Source: CAYLMG01 sp964464635
Lineage (GTDB): Bacteria; Planctomycetota; Phycisphaerae; Sedimentisphaerales; Anaerobacaceae
DNA: 49,718 nt
Assembly: GCA_964464635.1 (NCBI GenBank)
Contig: CAYXGT010000007.1
Coordinates: 1 to 49,718 of the forward strand
Reading direction: 5' to 3'
Shown piece after piece: positions 1 through 9,360 of the stretch. The translations under genes and the position numbers were made by a program. A model generated the notes under the pieces. It was not told the DNA's origin. It saw only the letters and a list, made by a program, of their open reading frames with translations, and searched no databases. Every line of letters starts with the position of its first letter. Position 1 is the stretch's first letter.

Positions 1-271
1 GTGACAGAGTCAGCACTTTGGTAATCCTCGGCTCAAAAACTTTCCACTCTTCATCATTGACCTCAAGAGTTTCTTTGAGGCGCTCAGCCATCATTCTTTG
101 CATATCTTCGCGATTAAATCGCTGCCCTTGACGAGGCCCTCCTTGAGGACCGCCCCCGGGACCACCACCCTGACCCGCAGGTACTGCAACTGCCTGCGAT
201 AACAGGCCCATAAACATAACGCCTGCGAGGCACATTACTACAGAAATTAAAGCCATCCTTTTGTTGAACAT
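1..271 (-). CDS. Small secreted protein, N-terminal part (runs off the window)
   Basis: The reading frame starts at ATG 271 and is still open at base 1, so only about 90 residues are visible. AAGGAG lies 6 bases before the start. A signal peptide (MFNKRMALISVVMCLAGV..., cleavage probably near AVA) is followed by a Gly/Pro/Gln-rich stretch around residues 33-47. A charged helical part then begins (FNREDMQRMMAERLKETLEV) and leads to WKVFEPRITKV. Short exported proteins of this build with repeated helices are common in Planctomycetota, but I do not recognise a named family and assign no function. It is on the same strand as hisHF but 240 bases downstream, so probably a separate unit. Confidence 0.7.
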   Translation of the reverse strand, partial: MFNKRMALISVVMCLAGVMFMGLLSQAVAVPAGQGGGPGGGPQGGPRQGQRFNREDMQRMMAERLKETLEVNDEEWKVFEPRITKVLTLS

Positions 272-510
272 ACTAAATCTCCTTAAAAAATGTTAAAAAA
301 ATGGTTCTATATCTTTACACAAAAAGCCTTTACATATTGTTAAGACGCGACAAAAACGCCGGTTATTGCATAAAAAGCTAAATTAACCTCAATTTTTCGC
401 TGCTACAGCCTATTTATAACTGCCCTAAACGGAGCTACACCCCATAGAGCCCGCATATCCGTTATAAGAGTATTCGAGGATTCAAAAAAAACCGCAGAAA
501 TCAGCAGGGA

Positions 511-1299
511 TTATAAATTCACAGGTACTTGGCGGCCAGCGAGATATTCTTTCATTTGCCGGATACTTATGGTTTCAAAATGAGTGATAGAGGCCATAAG
601 GACGGCATCGGCACCGCCTTTGACAATGGCATCGTAGAGATGTTCGAGCCTGCCCGCCCCGCCGGAGGCTATTACGGGAATATTGACAGCATCACTGACA
701 GCTTTATTGAGCTCGTTATCATAACCAGCCTGTGTGCCGTCGGCATCCATACTTGTTAAAAGTATTTCGCCGGCACCTGACTTTTCAGCCTCGACGGCCC
801 ACTTAACGACATCGATATCAGTCGGCTCGGTCCCCGCCTTCACACATACCTGCCAACCCGCAGCCTCGCCGCGAGGCGGGTGTCCATTTTTAACTTGTGA
901 ACGTCTCGCATCTATGGCAAGAACAATGCACTGATTACCGAAGCGCCCGGCTGCCTTAACAATTATATCCGTATTTTGTACAGCAGCGGTATTTATCGAC
1001 ACCTTTTCAGCACCGCTTCTCAGCAGCTCGTCTATCTGCTCGATGGTCTGGATTCCGCCGCCGACAGTAAAGGGAATAAAAACATTTTCAGCAACTCTTT
1101 CAACAAGCTCGACAATTGTCTTGCGGGAACGAATGGTAGCGGTGATATCAAGAAATACAAGCTCATCAGCGCCTTCATCCGAGTATCTTTTGCCGAGCTC
1201 AACGGGGTCGCCGGCATCACGCAGGTTAAGGAACTTTACGCCTTTGACGACTCGGCCGTCCTTGACATCGAGGCAGGGTATTATCCTTTTCGTCAGCAT
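511..1299 (-). CDS. hisF: Imidazole glycerol phosphate synthase, cyclase subunit HisF
   Basis: HisF takes ammonia from HisH and converts PRFAR to imidazole glycerol phosphate plus AICAR, the step of histidine biosynthesis that feeds back into purine synthesis. The 262-residue protein is a full-length (beta-alpha)8 barrel. The catalytic aspartates are visible as Asp11 (PCLD) and Asp130 (VLAID), and the phosphate-binding glycines as TVGGGI (about 78-83) and ASGGAG near residue 225. The ATG shares one base with the hisH stop codon (TAATG at 1297-1301), so the two are translationally coupled, as expected for subunits of one heterodimer. No other his genes are in the window. Confidence 0.98.
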   Translation of the reverse strand: MLTKRIIPCLDVKDGRVVKGVKFLNLRDAGDPVELGKRYSDEGADELVFLDITATIRSRKTIVELVERVAENVFIPFTVGGGIQTIEQIDELLRSGAEKVSINTAAVQNTDIIVKAAGRFGNQCIVLAIDARRSQVKNGHPPRGEAAGWQVCVKAGTEPTDIDVVKWAVEAEKSGAGEILLTSMDADGTQAGYDNELNKAVSDAVNIPVIASGGAGRLEHLYDAIVKGGADAVLMASITHFETISIRQMKEYLAGRQVPVNL

Positions 1300-1910
1300 T
1301 AGCGTTTTCCTTTTTCACAAACAGAGACAAAATTTCTCAATACCTGCAGGCCTGCATTGCCGCTTTTTTCCGGATGAAACTGTGTACCATAAATGTTACC
1401 TTTTTGAATCGACGCGGGCAGCTCGAATCCATAATCGGTATAGGCTACTTCTGCGCTGCTATCTTTGACATCAGTGTAATATGAGTGCGCAAAATAGAAA
1501 TGTTTCTCCATGCCGAGCCCTGCAAACAAATCCATACTCTCAGGCATCACAACTTTGTTCCAGCCCATATGCGGAATTACCCTTCCGGCAGGCAAACGCA
1601 CCACGTCACCTTTAATAAGACTGAGACCCCTATGCTCACCATGCTCGAAGCTTTTCTCGAAAAGCAATTGATGACCGACACAGATACCAAGCAGAGGCTT
1701 GCCGGCAAGAGCGACTTCTTTTATAAGCTCAGCGAGACCGCCGAGAACACCAACAGCGTATCCAAATGCCGCCACCCCGGGCAGAACAAGACCTTCAGCA
1801 GCCTCAATCTCGTCAGGCCGGCTGCTGAGCCGGACTTCACAGCCGAGGTATCCAAACGCCTTACAAACGCTCCTGACATTGCCCACGTTGTAATCAATAA
1901 CTACTATCAT
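1299..1910 (-). CDS. hisH: Imidazole glycerol phosphate synthase, glutaminase subunit HisH
   Basis: A class I glutamine amidotransferase that hydrolyses glutamine and channels ammonia to HisF. At 203 residues it has normal length. The catalytic triad is visible: Cys77 in GICVGHQ, His179 and Glu181 in FHPEKSG. Two small departures from the usual sequence are seen: the nucleophile loop reads GICVGHQ instead of the more common GICLGMQ, and the oxyanion-strand motif is LPGVAAFG rather than LPGVGAFG. It is the first gene of a two-gene unit with hisF. There is no strong Shine-Dalgarno before the ATG, but a promoter-like pair lies 39-66 bases upstream. Confidence 0.97.
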   Translation of the reverse strand: MIVVIDYNVGNVRSVCKAFGYLGCEVRLSSRPDEIEAAEGLVLPGVAAFGYAVGVLGGLAELIKEVALAGKPLLGICVGHQLLFEKSFEHGEHRGLSLIKGDVVRLPAGRVIPHMGWNKVVMPESMDLFAGLGMEKHFYFAHSYYTDVKDSSAEVAYTDYGFELPASIQKGNIYGTQFHPEKSGNAGLQVLRNFVSVCEKGKR

Positions 1911-1948
1911 ATTTAGTGCTCGGTTTCTTCAGTTTGTTTATAACAGAT

Positions 1949-1976
1949 ACTATATCTGATATTATTAACCGTTCAA
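1949..1976 (-). promoter_or_regulatory. Putative sigma70-type promoter for hisHF
   Basis: On the minus strand TTGAAC (1976-1971) and TATAGT (1954-1949) are separated by 16 bases, placing a start about 30 bases before hisH. Found by eye; no experimental support. Confidence 0.45.
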
Positions 1977-2026
1977 ACCAAATCTTCCAATAAGCAAATC
2001 TGATAAGACAGTTAAGCATAAATGAA

Positions 2027-2055
2027 TTGCCGCATTATCAAAATCAGTCTATAAT
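2027..2055 (+). promoter_or_regulatory. Putative sigma70-type promoter for glmS
   Basis: TTGCCG (2027-2032) and a perfect TATAAT (2050-2055) are separated by 17 bases. The predicted start near 2062 leaves a leader of about 120 bases before glmS. I looked for a glmS ribozyme core in that leader and could not identify one. Confidence 0.5.
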
Positions 2056-2184
2056 TATTATGGAAAATATAATTTTTTTCCGGCATAAAGGTTTTTCCTG
2101 TCGGCTCGATTTATCGATTATGGTACCGATGTTTTTGGCCGATTTATTTACTTTGAGGCACTGATAAGTTAAAGGGATATAAAA

Positions 2185-4053
2185 ATGTGCGGAATAGTAG
2201 CGTACCTGGGCAAAAAGAGTGCTCAGCCGATTTTAATCGAAGGACTAAAACGGCTGGAATACCGCGGTTACGATTCAGCCGGAATAGCACTGCTCAGCGA
2301 CGGCAAAATTAAAATTACAAAAACCAGCGGCAGAATAAGTGCACTGGAAAAAATTCTCGAAAAACCGGACAAAAAAGAGACTCTTGGTATCGGCCATACA
2401 CGCTGGGCAACCCACGGCGAACCAAACACCACTAACGCACACCCCCATATAGACCATACAGGCAAAATAGCAATTGTACACAACGGCATCATTGAAAACT
2501 ACGGTACCTTAAAAAAATGGCTTAAAAGTGAGCAGGTAGAATTCAAAACCGAAACCGATTCTGAAGTCGTAGCATCCCTGATAGGCTATTTCTATTCATT
2601 GAGCGAAAGTGACAAATCGGCTACAAAATCAACCAGCCAAAACAAATTCGAATGGGCTGTTCAGCAGGCAATTCAGAAAATCCACGGCACTTTCGGTCTC
2701 GCTATTATCTGTTCGGACCACCCCGACATGCTCATAGGAGCAAAAAAAGGTAGCCCGCTGATTCTGGGGCTCGGCGATGAAGAATATATCCTCGCCTCAG
2801 ATGCCGCCGCTATCGTCGAGCATACAACACAGGCAATATACTTTTCCGACAACGAGATGGTAACTATCACAGCAGAAGGCTTTCATACTAAAACCATTGA
2901 CAACATTGTAATCAGCAAAGATTTGAAACAGATAGAGTTTTCGCTGGAACAAATCGAGCTCGGAGGTTTCGAGCACTATATGCTCAAGGAGATTTTTGAG
3001 CAGCCTGAAGCCCTGAGCATCTGTATGGGCGGCAGAATCGACCACCAAAATAATAAGATTAAACTCGGCGGTATATCTTCATATTTTCGTGAGCTTACCC
3101 GTATAAAAAGACTCATCATAACCGCCTGCGGAACTGCTTTTCACGCGGCTCTGGTAAGTGAGTACCTCTTTGAGCAATTAGCGAGGATTCCAACTGAGAC
3201 CGAATACGCAAGCGAATTCCGGTACCGCAATCCGATAATCGAAGACGGCACTTTAGTTATCGCCATAAGCCAGTCCGGCGAAACTCTCGATACACTCGCA
3301 GCAATCGAGCAGGCAAAGGAAAAAGGAGCAACCGTGCTCGGCATCGTTAACGTAGTCGGCTCGTCCATTGCAAGAGAAACCGACGCCGGTATTTATCTGC
3401 ACGTCGGACCGGAAATCGGCGTAGCCAGCACCAAAGCTTTCACGGCACAGGTGGCGGTCCTGACAATGCTTGCCATCGAACTCGGAAGAAGAAAACATAT
3501 CAGCAATACCGAAGCTGCCCGATATATCGAAGAGCTTTCCAAAATACCTGAGAAAATAAGCAAAGTGCTTGAGCAATCCGAACATATAAAGAAAATTGCC
3601 CAGGCCAATATCGATAAAGAGAACTGGCTCTTTTTAGGCAGAGGTTTTAATTATCCGATAGCACTCGAAGGTGCCCTGAAACTAAAGGAGATAAGCTATA
3701 TTCACGCAGAGGGCCTGCCGGCGGCTGAAATGAAGCACGGCCCGATTGCATTAATTGCAAACGGTATGCCCGTAGTTTTCGTCGCAACCAAGGGGCCGCA
3801 ATACAACAAAATTATGGGCAATATTGCCGAGGTCAGAACCCGGGGAGGCAAAATAATTGTTGTCGCAACAGAAGATGATGAAAATATTAAACAATATGCC
3901 GACCACCTGATACCCGTGCCGGATGTGCCAGAGATTTTACAGCCGTTGATAACAGTCATACCGCTTCAGCTGCTTGCATACCACGCTGCTGTAATTCGCG
4001 GCTACGATGTGGACAAGCCAAGAAACCTTGCAAAAAGCGTTACAGTCGAATAA
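2185..4053 (+). CDS. glmS: Glutamine--fructose-6-phosphate aminotransferase (isomerizing)
   Basis: Makes glucosamine-6-phosphate from fructose-6-phosphate and glutamine, the entry step to UDP-GlcNAc, peptidoglycan and LPS. At 622 residues it is full length. The N-terminal nucleophile is Cys2 (MCGIVAYLG) after Met removal. The glutaminase domain carries GHTRWATHGEP and HNGIIENY. Two SIS sugar-isomerase domains follow, the first from about residue 300 (TACGTAFHAAL, SQSGETLDT near 362) and the second from about 470 (GRGFNYPIALEGALKLKE, AEGLPAAEMKHGP near 507). The C-terminus ends KSVTVE, the usual GlmS tail that closes the active site. A pseudopilin gene follows after only 9 bases. A modest AAAGGG precedes the start. 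Confidence 0.98.
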   Translation: MCGIVAYLGKKSAQPILIEGLKRLEYRGYDSAGIALLSDGKIKITKTSGRISALEKILEKPDKKETLGIGHTRWATHGEPNTTNAHPHIDHTGKIAIVHNGIIENYGTLKKWLKSEQVEFKTETDSEVVASLIGYFYSLSESDKSATKSTSQNKFEWAVQQAIQKIHGTFGLAIICSDHPDMLIGAKKGSPLILGLGDEEYILASDAAAIVEHTTQAIYFSDNEMVTITAEGFHTKTIDNIVISKDLKQIEFSLEQIELGGFEHYMLKEIFEQPEALSICMGGRIDHQNNKIKLGGISSYFRELTRIKRLIITACGTAFHAALVSEYLFEQLARIPTETEYASEFRYRNPIIEDGTLVIAISQSGETLDTLAAIEQAKEKGATVLGIVNVVGSSIARETDAGIYLHVGPEIGVASTKAFTAQVAVLTMLAIELGRRKHISNTEAARYIEELSKIPEKISKVLEQSEHIKKIAQANIDKENWLFLGRGFNYPIALEGALKLKEISYIHAEGLPAAEMKHGPIALIANGMPVVFVATKGPQYNKIMGNIAEVRTRGGKIIVVATEDDENIKQYADHLIPVPDVPEILQPLITVIPLQLLAYHAAVIRGYDVDKPRNLAKSVTVE

Positions 4054-4062
4054 ACTATTGAT

Positions 4063-4818
<756 letters not shown>

Positions 4819-4870
4819 CTGACTCACTTACACTCTTAAAAAAATACCGCCAAAAACAAACAATAAAATC

Positions 4871-7800
4871 TTACCTGCCGCCTATGGTCTCATCCAATTG
4901 CTCACGGATATCATTGAGCTTCTCGCGTGCCTTTTCCAGCTCCTCCTGTGCCTCCGGACCGGTCTCAGAATCAATTACATAAGGTGTAATAAACACAATA
5001 AGCTCATTGTTTCTCAAAGTAGTTTCATTATGTCGGAAAAGACCGCCGATACCCGGTATATCTCCAAAAAGGGGCAGCTTTCGTTCAATCTCGCTGTCTG
5101 TCTGGAATAATATGCCGCCGAGCATAATCGTCTGGGCGTCCTGAACTATCATATTTGTCTGAGTTTCCATCTCGCTTCTCACGGGCTGGCCGTTTACTAT
5201 CTCACCTGTAAGCTGTGAGAGAATAACATTCACTATCATATCGACACTCTTTTCAGGAGTGATACTCGGCCGGGCACGCAAAGTCATTCCGACTCTTTTG
5301 AAATCGAAACTCGACGTAACTCTCCCGCCTGTCTCCGAAGTTGACGCGGTCGTCTGGAAAGCGACGTTGTCACCCTTGAAAAATTCGGCTTCCTCGTTGT
5401 CTTTTGTCCAGAGAGTCTGCTGATTAAGAATTCTCGCATCGACCTTTTTAACTAAAAAGTCAATTAAAGCCGAGATATCCGCAGCAGCTTCGAGCGACAA
5501 AGAGCCGTACGTATCAAGAAACGAAAGCTTGGTAACAGCCTCTATGGCATTTTCCTCGAGAGTACCAAAAGAGAGCGGATTAGTCGCAAGCTGCAGACCA
5601 AGAGAAGTCAGGTTGCTGTGGTCAACTTCCATAATAATTGCTTTTATCATTACCTGCCTGCCCGGCTGGTCGAGCTTGCCAATCATCTCCAATACCCTGT
5701 CCTTAAATTCCGGTGGAGACAGAACAAGCAGCGATTTACTGTGCGGGTCGGGAATAAAACGAATCCTGCCAATAACGTTACTGATAGGCATCCTATCCTC
5801 CTGGGCGCGGGACCTCTGTGACGACCAGGGAGGTGTGTATTGACCTCTCGTAGTGCCCTGCTGTTGCTGCTGTGAATCACGCTGACCCTGGCCCTGCTGG
5901 CTCTCTTCTTCCATCGAGTACTCTGAGAGACCTGTCTCGCTGAACCAGATTACAGCAGGTACGCCCGGCTCATTAAATATCGCATTTAAACGAACTGCCA
6001 GGTCCTCCGGGTCTGCATATTTCAGCGTTATCACTTCAGGGACTTCTGCCATTTCCTCCCTGTCCAGCTCTCTTATCAATTCCTCAACAACCTTATACGC
6101 TTCAGGGATTTTGCTTATTACAATTATTTTTTTTGTCTCCGGAACAGCCCTGAAAGTCAATTGTCCATAAAGAGGCCCGACTATCTTTTTCTTTTCTTCC
6201 TGTGACCTGTAAGGATAGAAAATCAATCTTAAATAATCAAGACCGCCGGCCTGCTCTTCCGAAAAAAGTTCCGACAAAAGCTGCGCCATCTGAACAGGGT
6301 CGGTATTAGCAAGATGTATAATTTTCGGTTTGACAGCTTCCACATCAATCGGAACATCCCAACTCTTTATCTGCTCGGTAATTTTTATCATATTCTCAGG
6401 TGAAGCGATAACTGTTACCTGCTGCATCGTTGGAAATGCTATCACCCTGACCGTATCAGCCGCGGTTCTCTGGCTTCCCGGCCCATACCTGTAATAATAA
6501 TATGTATCATAAAGTGGTACATCCTCACCATACAATTCATCCAGGTTTTTCTTGATTTGCTCCGGGTCGGCATGCTCCAGTGTGAAGGTCTTTTCTGTCA
6601 GCTCTCCGGGCGGAATATCTACATCCTTTATGAGCTTTTTGACCATATCCCGCATCTCTTTGTTGCCGAAAATCATAATCTGCCGGGCCTGTCTTAATGG
6701 CTGAACAAGAACACTGCTTCTCAGCTCAGTACCGGGAAGACGCTGCAATGCTCTGTTTATCCGGTCTCCCACCTCATAAGCATCCACATACATAACCGGT
6801 ACGGTCTCATACTCGGAACCAACCTGTTCCTTTCTGTCGAGCTTTTCTATCCATTCAGCTATTTGCTTCATATCATCAGCAGAGGCCTTTGCAATAATCC
6901 ATCTGCGTCTCGGCTCAGGTATAAGAATAATCTCCGATTCAGCGGGAGCAATTACAACAGAAGCGGCAGGTTTCGCGCCGCCGGTTGTCGAGCCGGCCTG
7001 GGTAGTCGCAGGCTTCGCCTGAGAACCGGAACGGCTCGTCCTTCTGCCGGTACGCTCGTCAATACCCAAAAGAAGTTTCAGAATCTGCACTATCTCCGAA
7101 GGGTCGCCCTCCTGAATCTGGAAAACTTCGGTAACAGTCTGCTCGGCTTCGGGGACATCGAACTGCATTATAATTCTTTCAAATCGAATAAGATTCGCAA
7201 CTGTATCGATAACAAGCAGACTGCCCGAATCCTCATCCGCACTCACATAGCCGTATTCGCCAACCAACGGCAGAAGAACATTACTCATATTGGTCGGGCT
7301 GTAACTTGCAAGTTTGAAATGTTTTCCTACTATCTGGTTTTTATTTTCTAATGCTGCAAGAGGTTTATCCGGCGGCACCATCGGAACGGAACCGAACAGG
7401 GCTTCTTTAATCGGTTTTAGATAAAGTACATTATCAACCTCCTCCGCGACATATCCTTTTGTCCGCAGCGCGGCATAAATAAGCGAAAGGGCCTCCGGAC
7501 GAGGCATCTTTGCAGGTGCATATATAGTGATTTTCTGCTTCATCACTTCATCATCAGGAATAATATTCTTACCGGTCCACTCAGCTATCTTTGCGATAAT
7601 GTCTTTCATCTGAACGTCTTTAAGATTTACCGCTTCCATTATTTTATTCGGGTCGACAGGCTCGTTCGGCTCATTAACATCGCCGACACCCTTGGCTTCA
7701 TTTGCATCCGAAACCTTTCCGGGTTCATTGCTGTCCGCGATTTTATCGGGCTTGTTAACATCAGCAGGAGCATTAACATCTTCTGCGAGCTTCGGCTGAT

Positions 7801-7987
7801 TGACGTCAGCCAGGTCGGCAGCTCCTTCTTCAGAACTGGACGGTTTTTCACCTGCTTTGGCTAACGCCTTCTTAGCCCAGTCAATAGAAGGGGTATAAAA
7901 GTCATAAAGCAAAAAGTTTACACAAACCGCTGCGCCGATAATCACCGCGAGCACAATTACTGAAATTACTAACTTTGGCCTTTTCAA
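4871..7987 (-). CDS. gspD: Type II secretion system secretin GspD, enlarged
   Basis: Forms the outer-membrane ring through which folded proteins leave the cell. At 1038 residues it is far longer than the usual 650-700. Layout: N-terminal hydrophobic segment about 7-28, probably an anchor or signal; linker about 40-110 with repeated DVN.P units; N0 domain about 113-190; then about six N1-like repeats, each ending in a helix plus a phrase like (I/V)xxLD or (I/K)xxVD, up to about residue 765. The secretin barrel follows, with the hallmark LPLFGDIPGIGGLFR and ELIVFITPYVI. Q-rich inserts occur near residue 710. The start is TTG 7987 with GAGG 7 bases upstream. It is the last gene of the operon, preceded by gspC. 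Confidence 0.93.
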   Translation of the reverse strand: MKRPKLVISVIVLAVIIGAAVCVNFLLYDFYTPSIDWAKKALAKAGEKPSSSEEGAADLADVNQPKLAEDVNAPADVNKPDKIADSNEPGKVSDANEAKGVGDVNEPNEPVDPNKIMEAVNLKDVQMKDIIAKIAEWTGKNIIPDDEVMKQKITIYAPAKMPRPEALSLIYAALRTKGYVAEEVDNVLYLKPIKEALFGSVPMVPPDKPLAALENKNQIVGKHFKLASYSPTNMSNVLLPLVGEYGYVSADEDSGSLLVIDTVANLIRFERIIMQFDVPEAEQTVTEVFQIQEGDPSEIVQILKLLLGIDERTGRRTSRSGSQAKPATTQAGSTTGGAKPAASVVIAPAESEIILIPEPRRRWIIAKASADDMKQIAEWIEKLDRKEQVGSEYETVPVMYVDAYEVGDRINRALQRLPGTELRSSVLVQPLRQARQIMIFGNKEMRDMVKKLIKDVDIPPGELTEKTFTLEHADPEQIKKNLDELYGEDVPLYDTYYYYRYGPGSQRTAADTVRVIAFPTMQQVTVIASPENMIKITEQIKSWDVPIDVEAVKPKIIHLANTDPVQMAQLLSELFSEEQAGGLDYLRLIFYPYRSQEEKKKIVGPLYGQLTFRAVPETKKIIVISKIPEAYKVVEELIRELDREEMAEVPEVITLKYADPEDLAVRLNAIFNEPGVPAVIWFSETGLSEYSMEEESQQGQGQRDSQQQQQGTTRGQYTPPWSSQRSRAQEDRMPISNVIGRIRFIPDPHSKSLLVLSPPEFKDRVLEMIGKLDQPGRQVMIKAIIMEVDHSNLTSLGLQLATNPLSFGTLEENAIEAVTKLSFLDTYGSLSLEAAADISALIDFLVKKVDARILNQQTLWTKDNEEAEFFKGDNVAFQTTASTSETGGRVTSSFDFKRVGMTLRARPSITPEKSVDMIVNVILSQLTGEIVNGQPVRSEMETQTNMIVQDAQTIMLGGILFQTDSEIERKLPLFGDIPGIGGLFRHNETTLRNNELIVFITPYVIDSETGPEAQEELEKAREKLNDIREQLDETIGGR

Positions 7988-8022
7988 TTTCTCACCTCAC
8001 TCAAAAAGAATTTAACCTTCGA

Positions 8023-8802
8023 TTAATTCTGCATCATCGAGTCCATCTGATCAAGCTGCTGCTCTATCTCTCCCATTGACATCCTGTCTATTTCCTCGAG
8101 AGCTTCCTGCTTTTGCTCATCGGTCATATTATTCCACTGCTGCTTCATCATCTCCTTAAATTCATCCGGAACCCTGCTCCACATAAGCTCCAGCTTTTCT
8201 CTCTGACTTTCTGTTAGCTCGACTCCCAACCAGGCAAACTGGTCCTCTTCTACAGCCTGCCCTGTGTCACCTTCAGTTGTAACCGTCTGCTTTGCAATTT
8301 GCTTAGCTGCCGTATCATTGCTGTCTTCAGGTTTTTTCTTTGCCGCTGTCTCCGGCCCGCTCGAAACTGCCGCCGCGATAGGCGCAAAAGATTTTACATT
8401 CCCGTTCCACCGTATCTTCACCTCCGTAGCCCCGATTGATATGATCTCGGCATCCGCTATTTTGTCACCCACTTTGTACCATTTACCGTTGACCAGGGCT
8501 TCGTCACCGAATATGCCCGTCACCGCCTTGACCGGATGTCCCTCTTCTTTTAGTGCGGGGGCAAATAAGCTTTTCTTTTTCAATTCTTCAGCTAATTCTT
8601 TTGTTTTTGCAATAAATTTATCCATCTCGTTCGGGTCAAGTTTGCCCCTGGCAGCTTCCTGGCCGACGAGCCGTTCTGCACGGGCCTTAGTCGTATAAAA
8701 ACCTATCAGCCTGACAAAAATACAAACAGCCAGAACTGCTGCAAAAGCGAACAGTGCTGCCGATAAATACTGCTGTCCTTTTTTAAGAAAATCCTGTCTC
8801 AT
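8023..8802 (-). CDS. gspC: GspC-like inner-membrane protein of the type II secretion system
   Basis: GspC links the inner-membrane platform to the secretin. The 259-residue protein has a short cytoplasmic start, a membrane segment at about 13-34, then a helical stretch. A beta-rich segment (about 93-138: VTGIFGDEALVNGKWYKVGDKI..AEIISIG) matches the HR domain pattern of GspC. Instead of the usual PDZ or coiled-coil end, the C-terminal part is acidic and Gln/Met-rich (about 190-259, ending QMDSMMQN) with predicted helices. It starts 2 bases after gspM stops and precedes gspD by 35 bases. The GspC call rests on the HR-like segment plus position; PilP is the related alternative. Confidence 0.75.
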   Translation of the reverse strand: MRQDFLKKGQQYLSAALFAFAAVLAVCIFVRLIGFYTTKARAERLVGQEAARGKLDPNEMDKFIAKTKELAEELKKKSLFAPALKEEGHPVKAVTGIFGDEALVNGKWYKVGDKIADAEIISIGATEVKIRWNGNVKSFAPIAAAVSSGPETAAKKKPEDSNDTAAKQIAKQTVTTEGDTGQAVEEDQFAWLGVELTESQREKLELMWSRVPDEFKEMMKQQWNNMTDEQKQEALEEIDRMSMGEIEQQLDQMDSMMQN

Positions 8803-8804
8803 AT

Positions 8805-9353
8805 CTATTCTTTCACAAACGTTGACACCCTCAAATCAAGCTCAAACTTGCGTGACTTCTCGTCTTTGGTGTCGGTTTTTTTCATCACAAACTCCTCGAC
8901 TGCAACCAGATAAGGATTCTTTTTAAGATTCACAAACAAATCCAAAATCTTATCCAGCTCACCCTGGCCGCTGCATTGAATATATAATAACTTGTAACCG
9001 GGCACAGTTGACTTTGTAGCAGGCAGAAATTTCAAGGGCTTGGTTTTTATACCTGTTTCTTTTAACTGCTTGTTAAGCTCGGCCCTGAATAAAAATTTTT
9101 GTTTTTCAGCAGTTTTTGGCATTTCAAAAGCCGGAACAGCCGATAGAAGCTTCTCTCGCTGCTCAGCCGGCAGGCTAATTGCCATAAACTGACTCCTACT
9201 CCTGGCAATTGATTTTCTTACCTGCGCCCATCGCTCAAGCCAATCAAGCCCAAAGATGAGAGCCACAACAACGGCTACACCCAAAAGGCCAAGCTTTATG
9301 GCCCTTTTGTCTCTTTGATTCAATTTATCGAGCATAGTATTTCGACCGTGCAA
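8805..9353 (-). CDS. gspM: GspM/PilO-like inner-membrane assembly protein
   Basis: A 182-residue bitopic protein: basic N-terminus (LNQRDKRAIKLG), one membrane segment about 22-40, a helical stretch, then an alpha/beta periplasmic domain (KLLYIQCSGQGELDKILDLFVNL) of the ferredoxin-like GspM/PilO fold. It pairs with GspL in the inner-membrane platform. Two starts are possible. TTG 9353 sits 14 bases after an AAGGAG inside the end of gspL. ATG 9335 (MLDKLNQRDKRAI) looks more like a GspM N-terminus but is 32 bases away from it. I keep the longer frame; the choice is open. Position between gspL and gspC supports the call. Confidence 0.75.
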   Translation of the reverse strand: MHGRNTMLDKLNQRDKRAIKLGLLGVAVVVALIFGLDWLERWAQVRKSIARSRSQFMAISLPAEQREKLLSAVPAFEMPKTAEKQKFLFRAELNKQLKETGIKTKPLKFLPATKSTVPGYKLLYIQCSGQGELDKILDLFVNLKKNPYLVAVEEFVMKKTDTKDEKSRKFELDLRVSTFVKE

Positions 9354-9360
9354 AACTTAA

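Noticed and set aside
2062..2184. glmS leader as a glmS ribozyme
   Set aside because: I could not identify the conserved core or its pseudoknots by eye in the 120-base leader.
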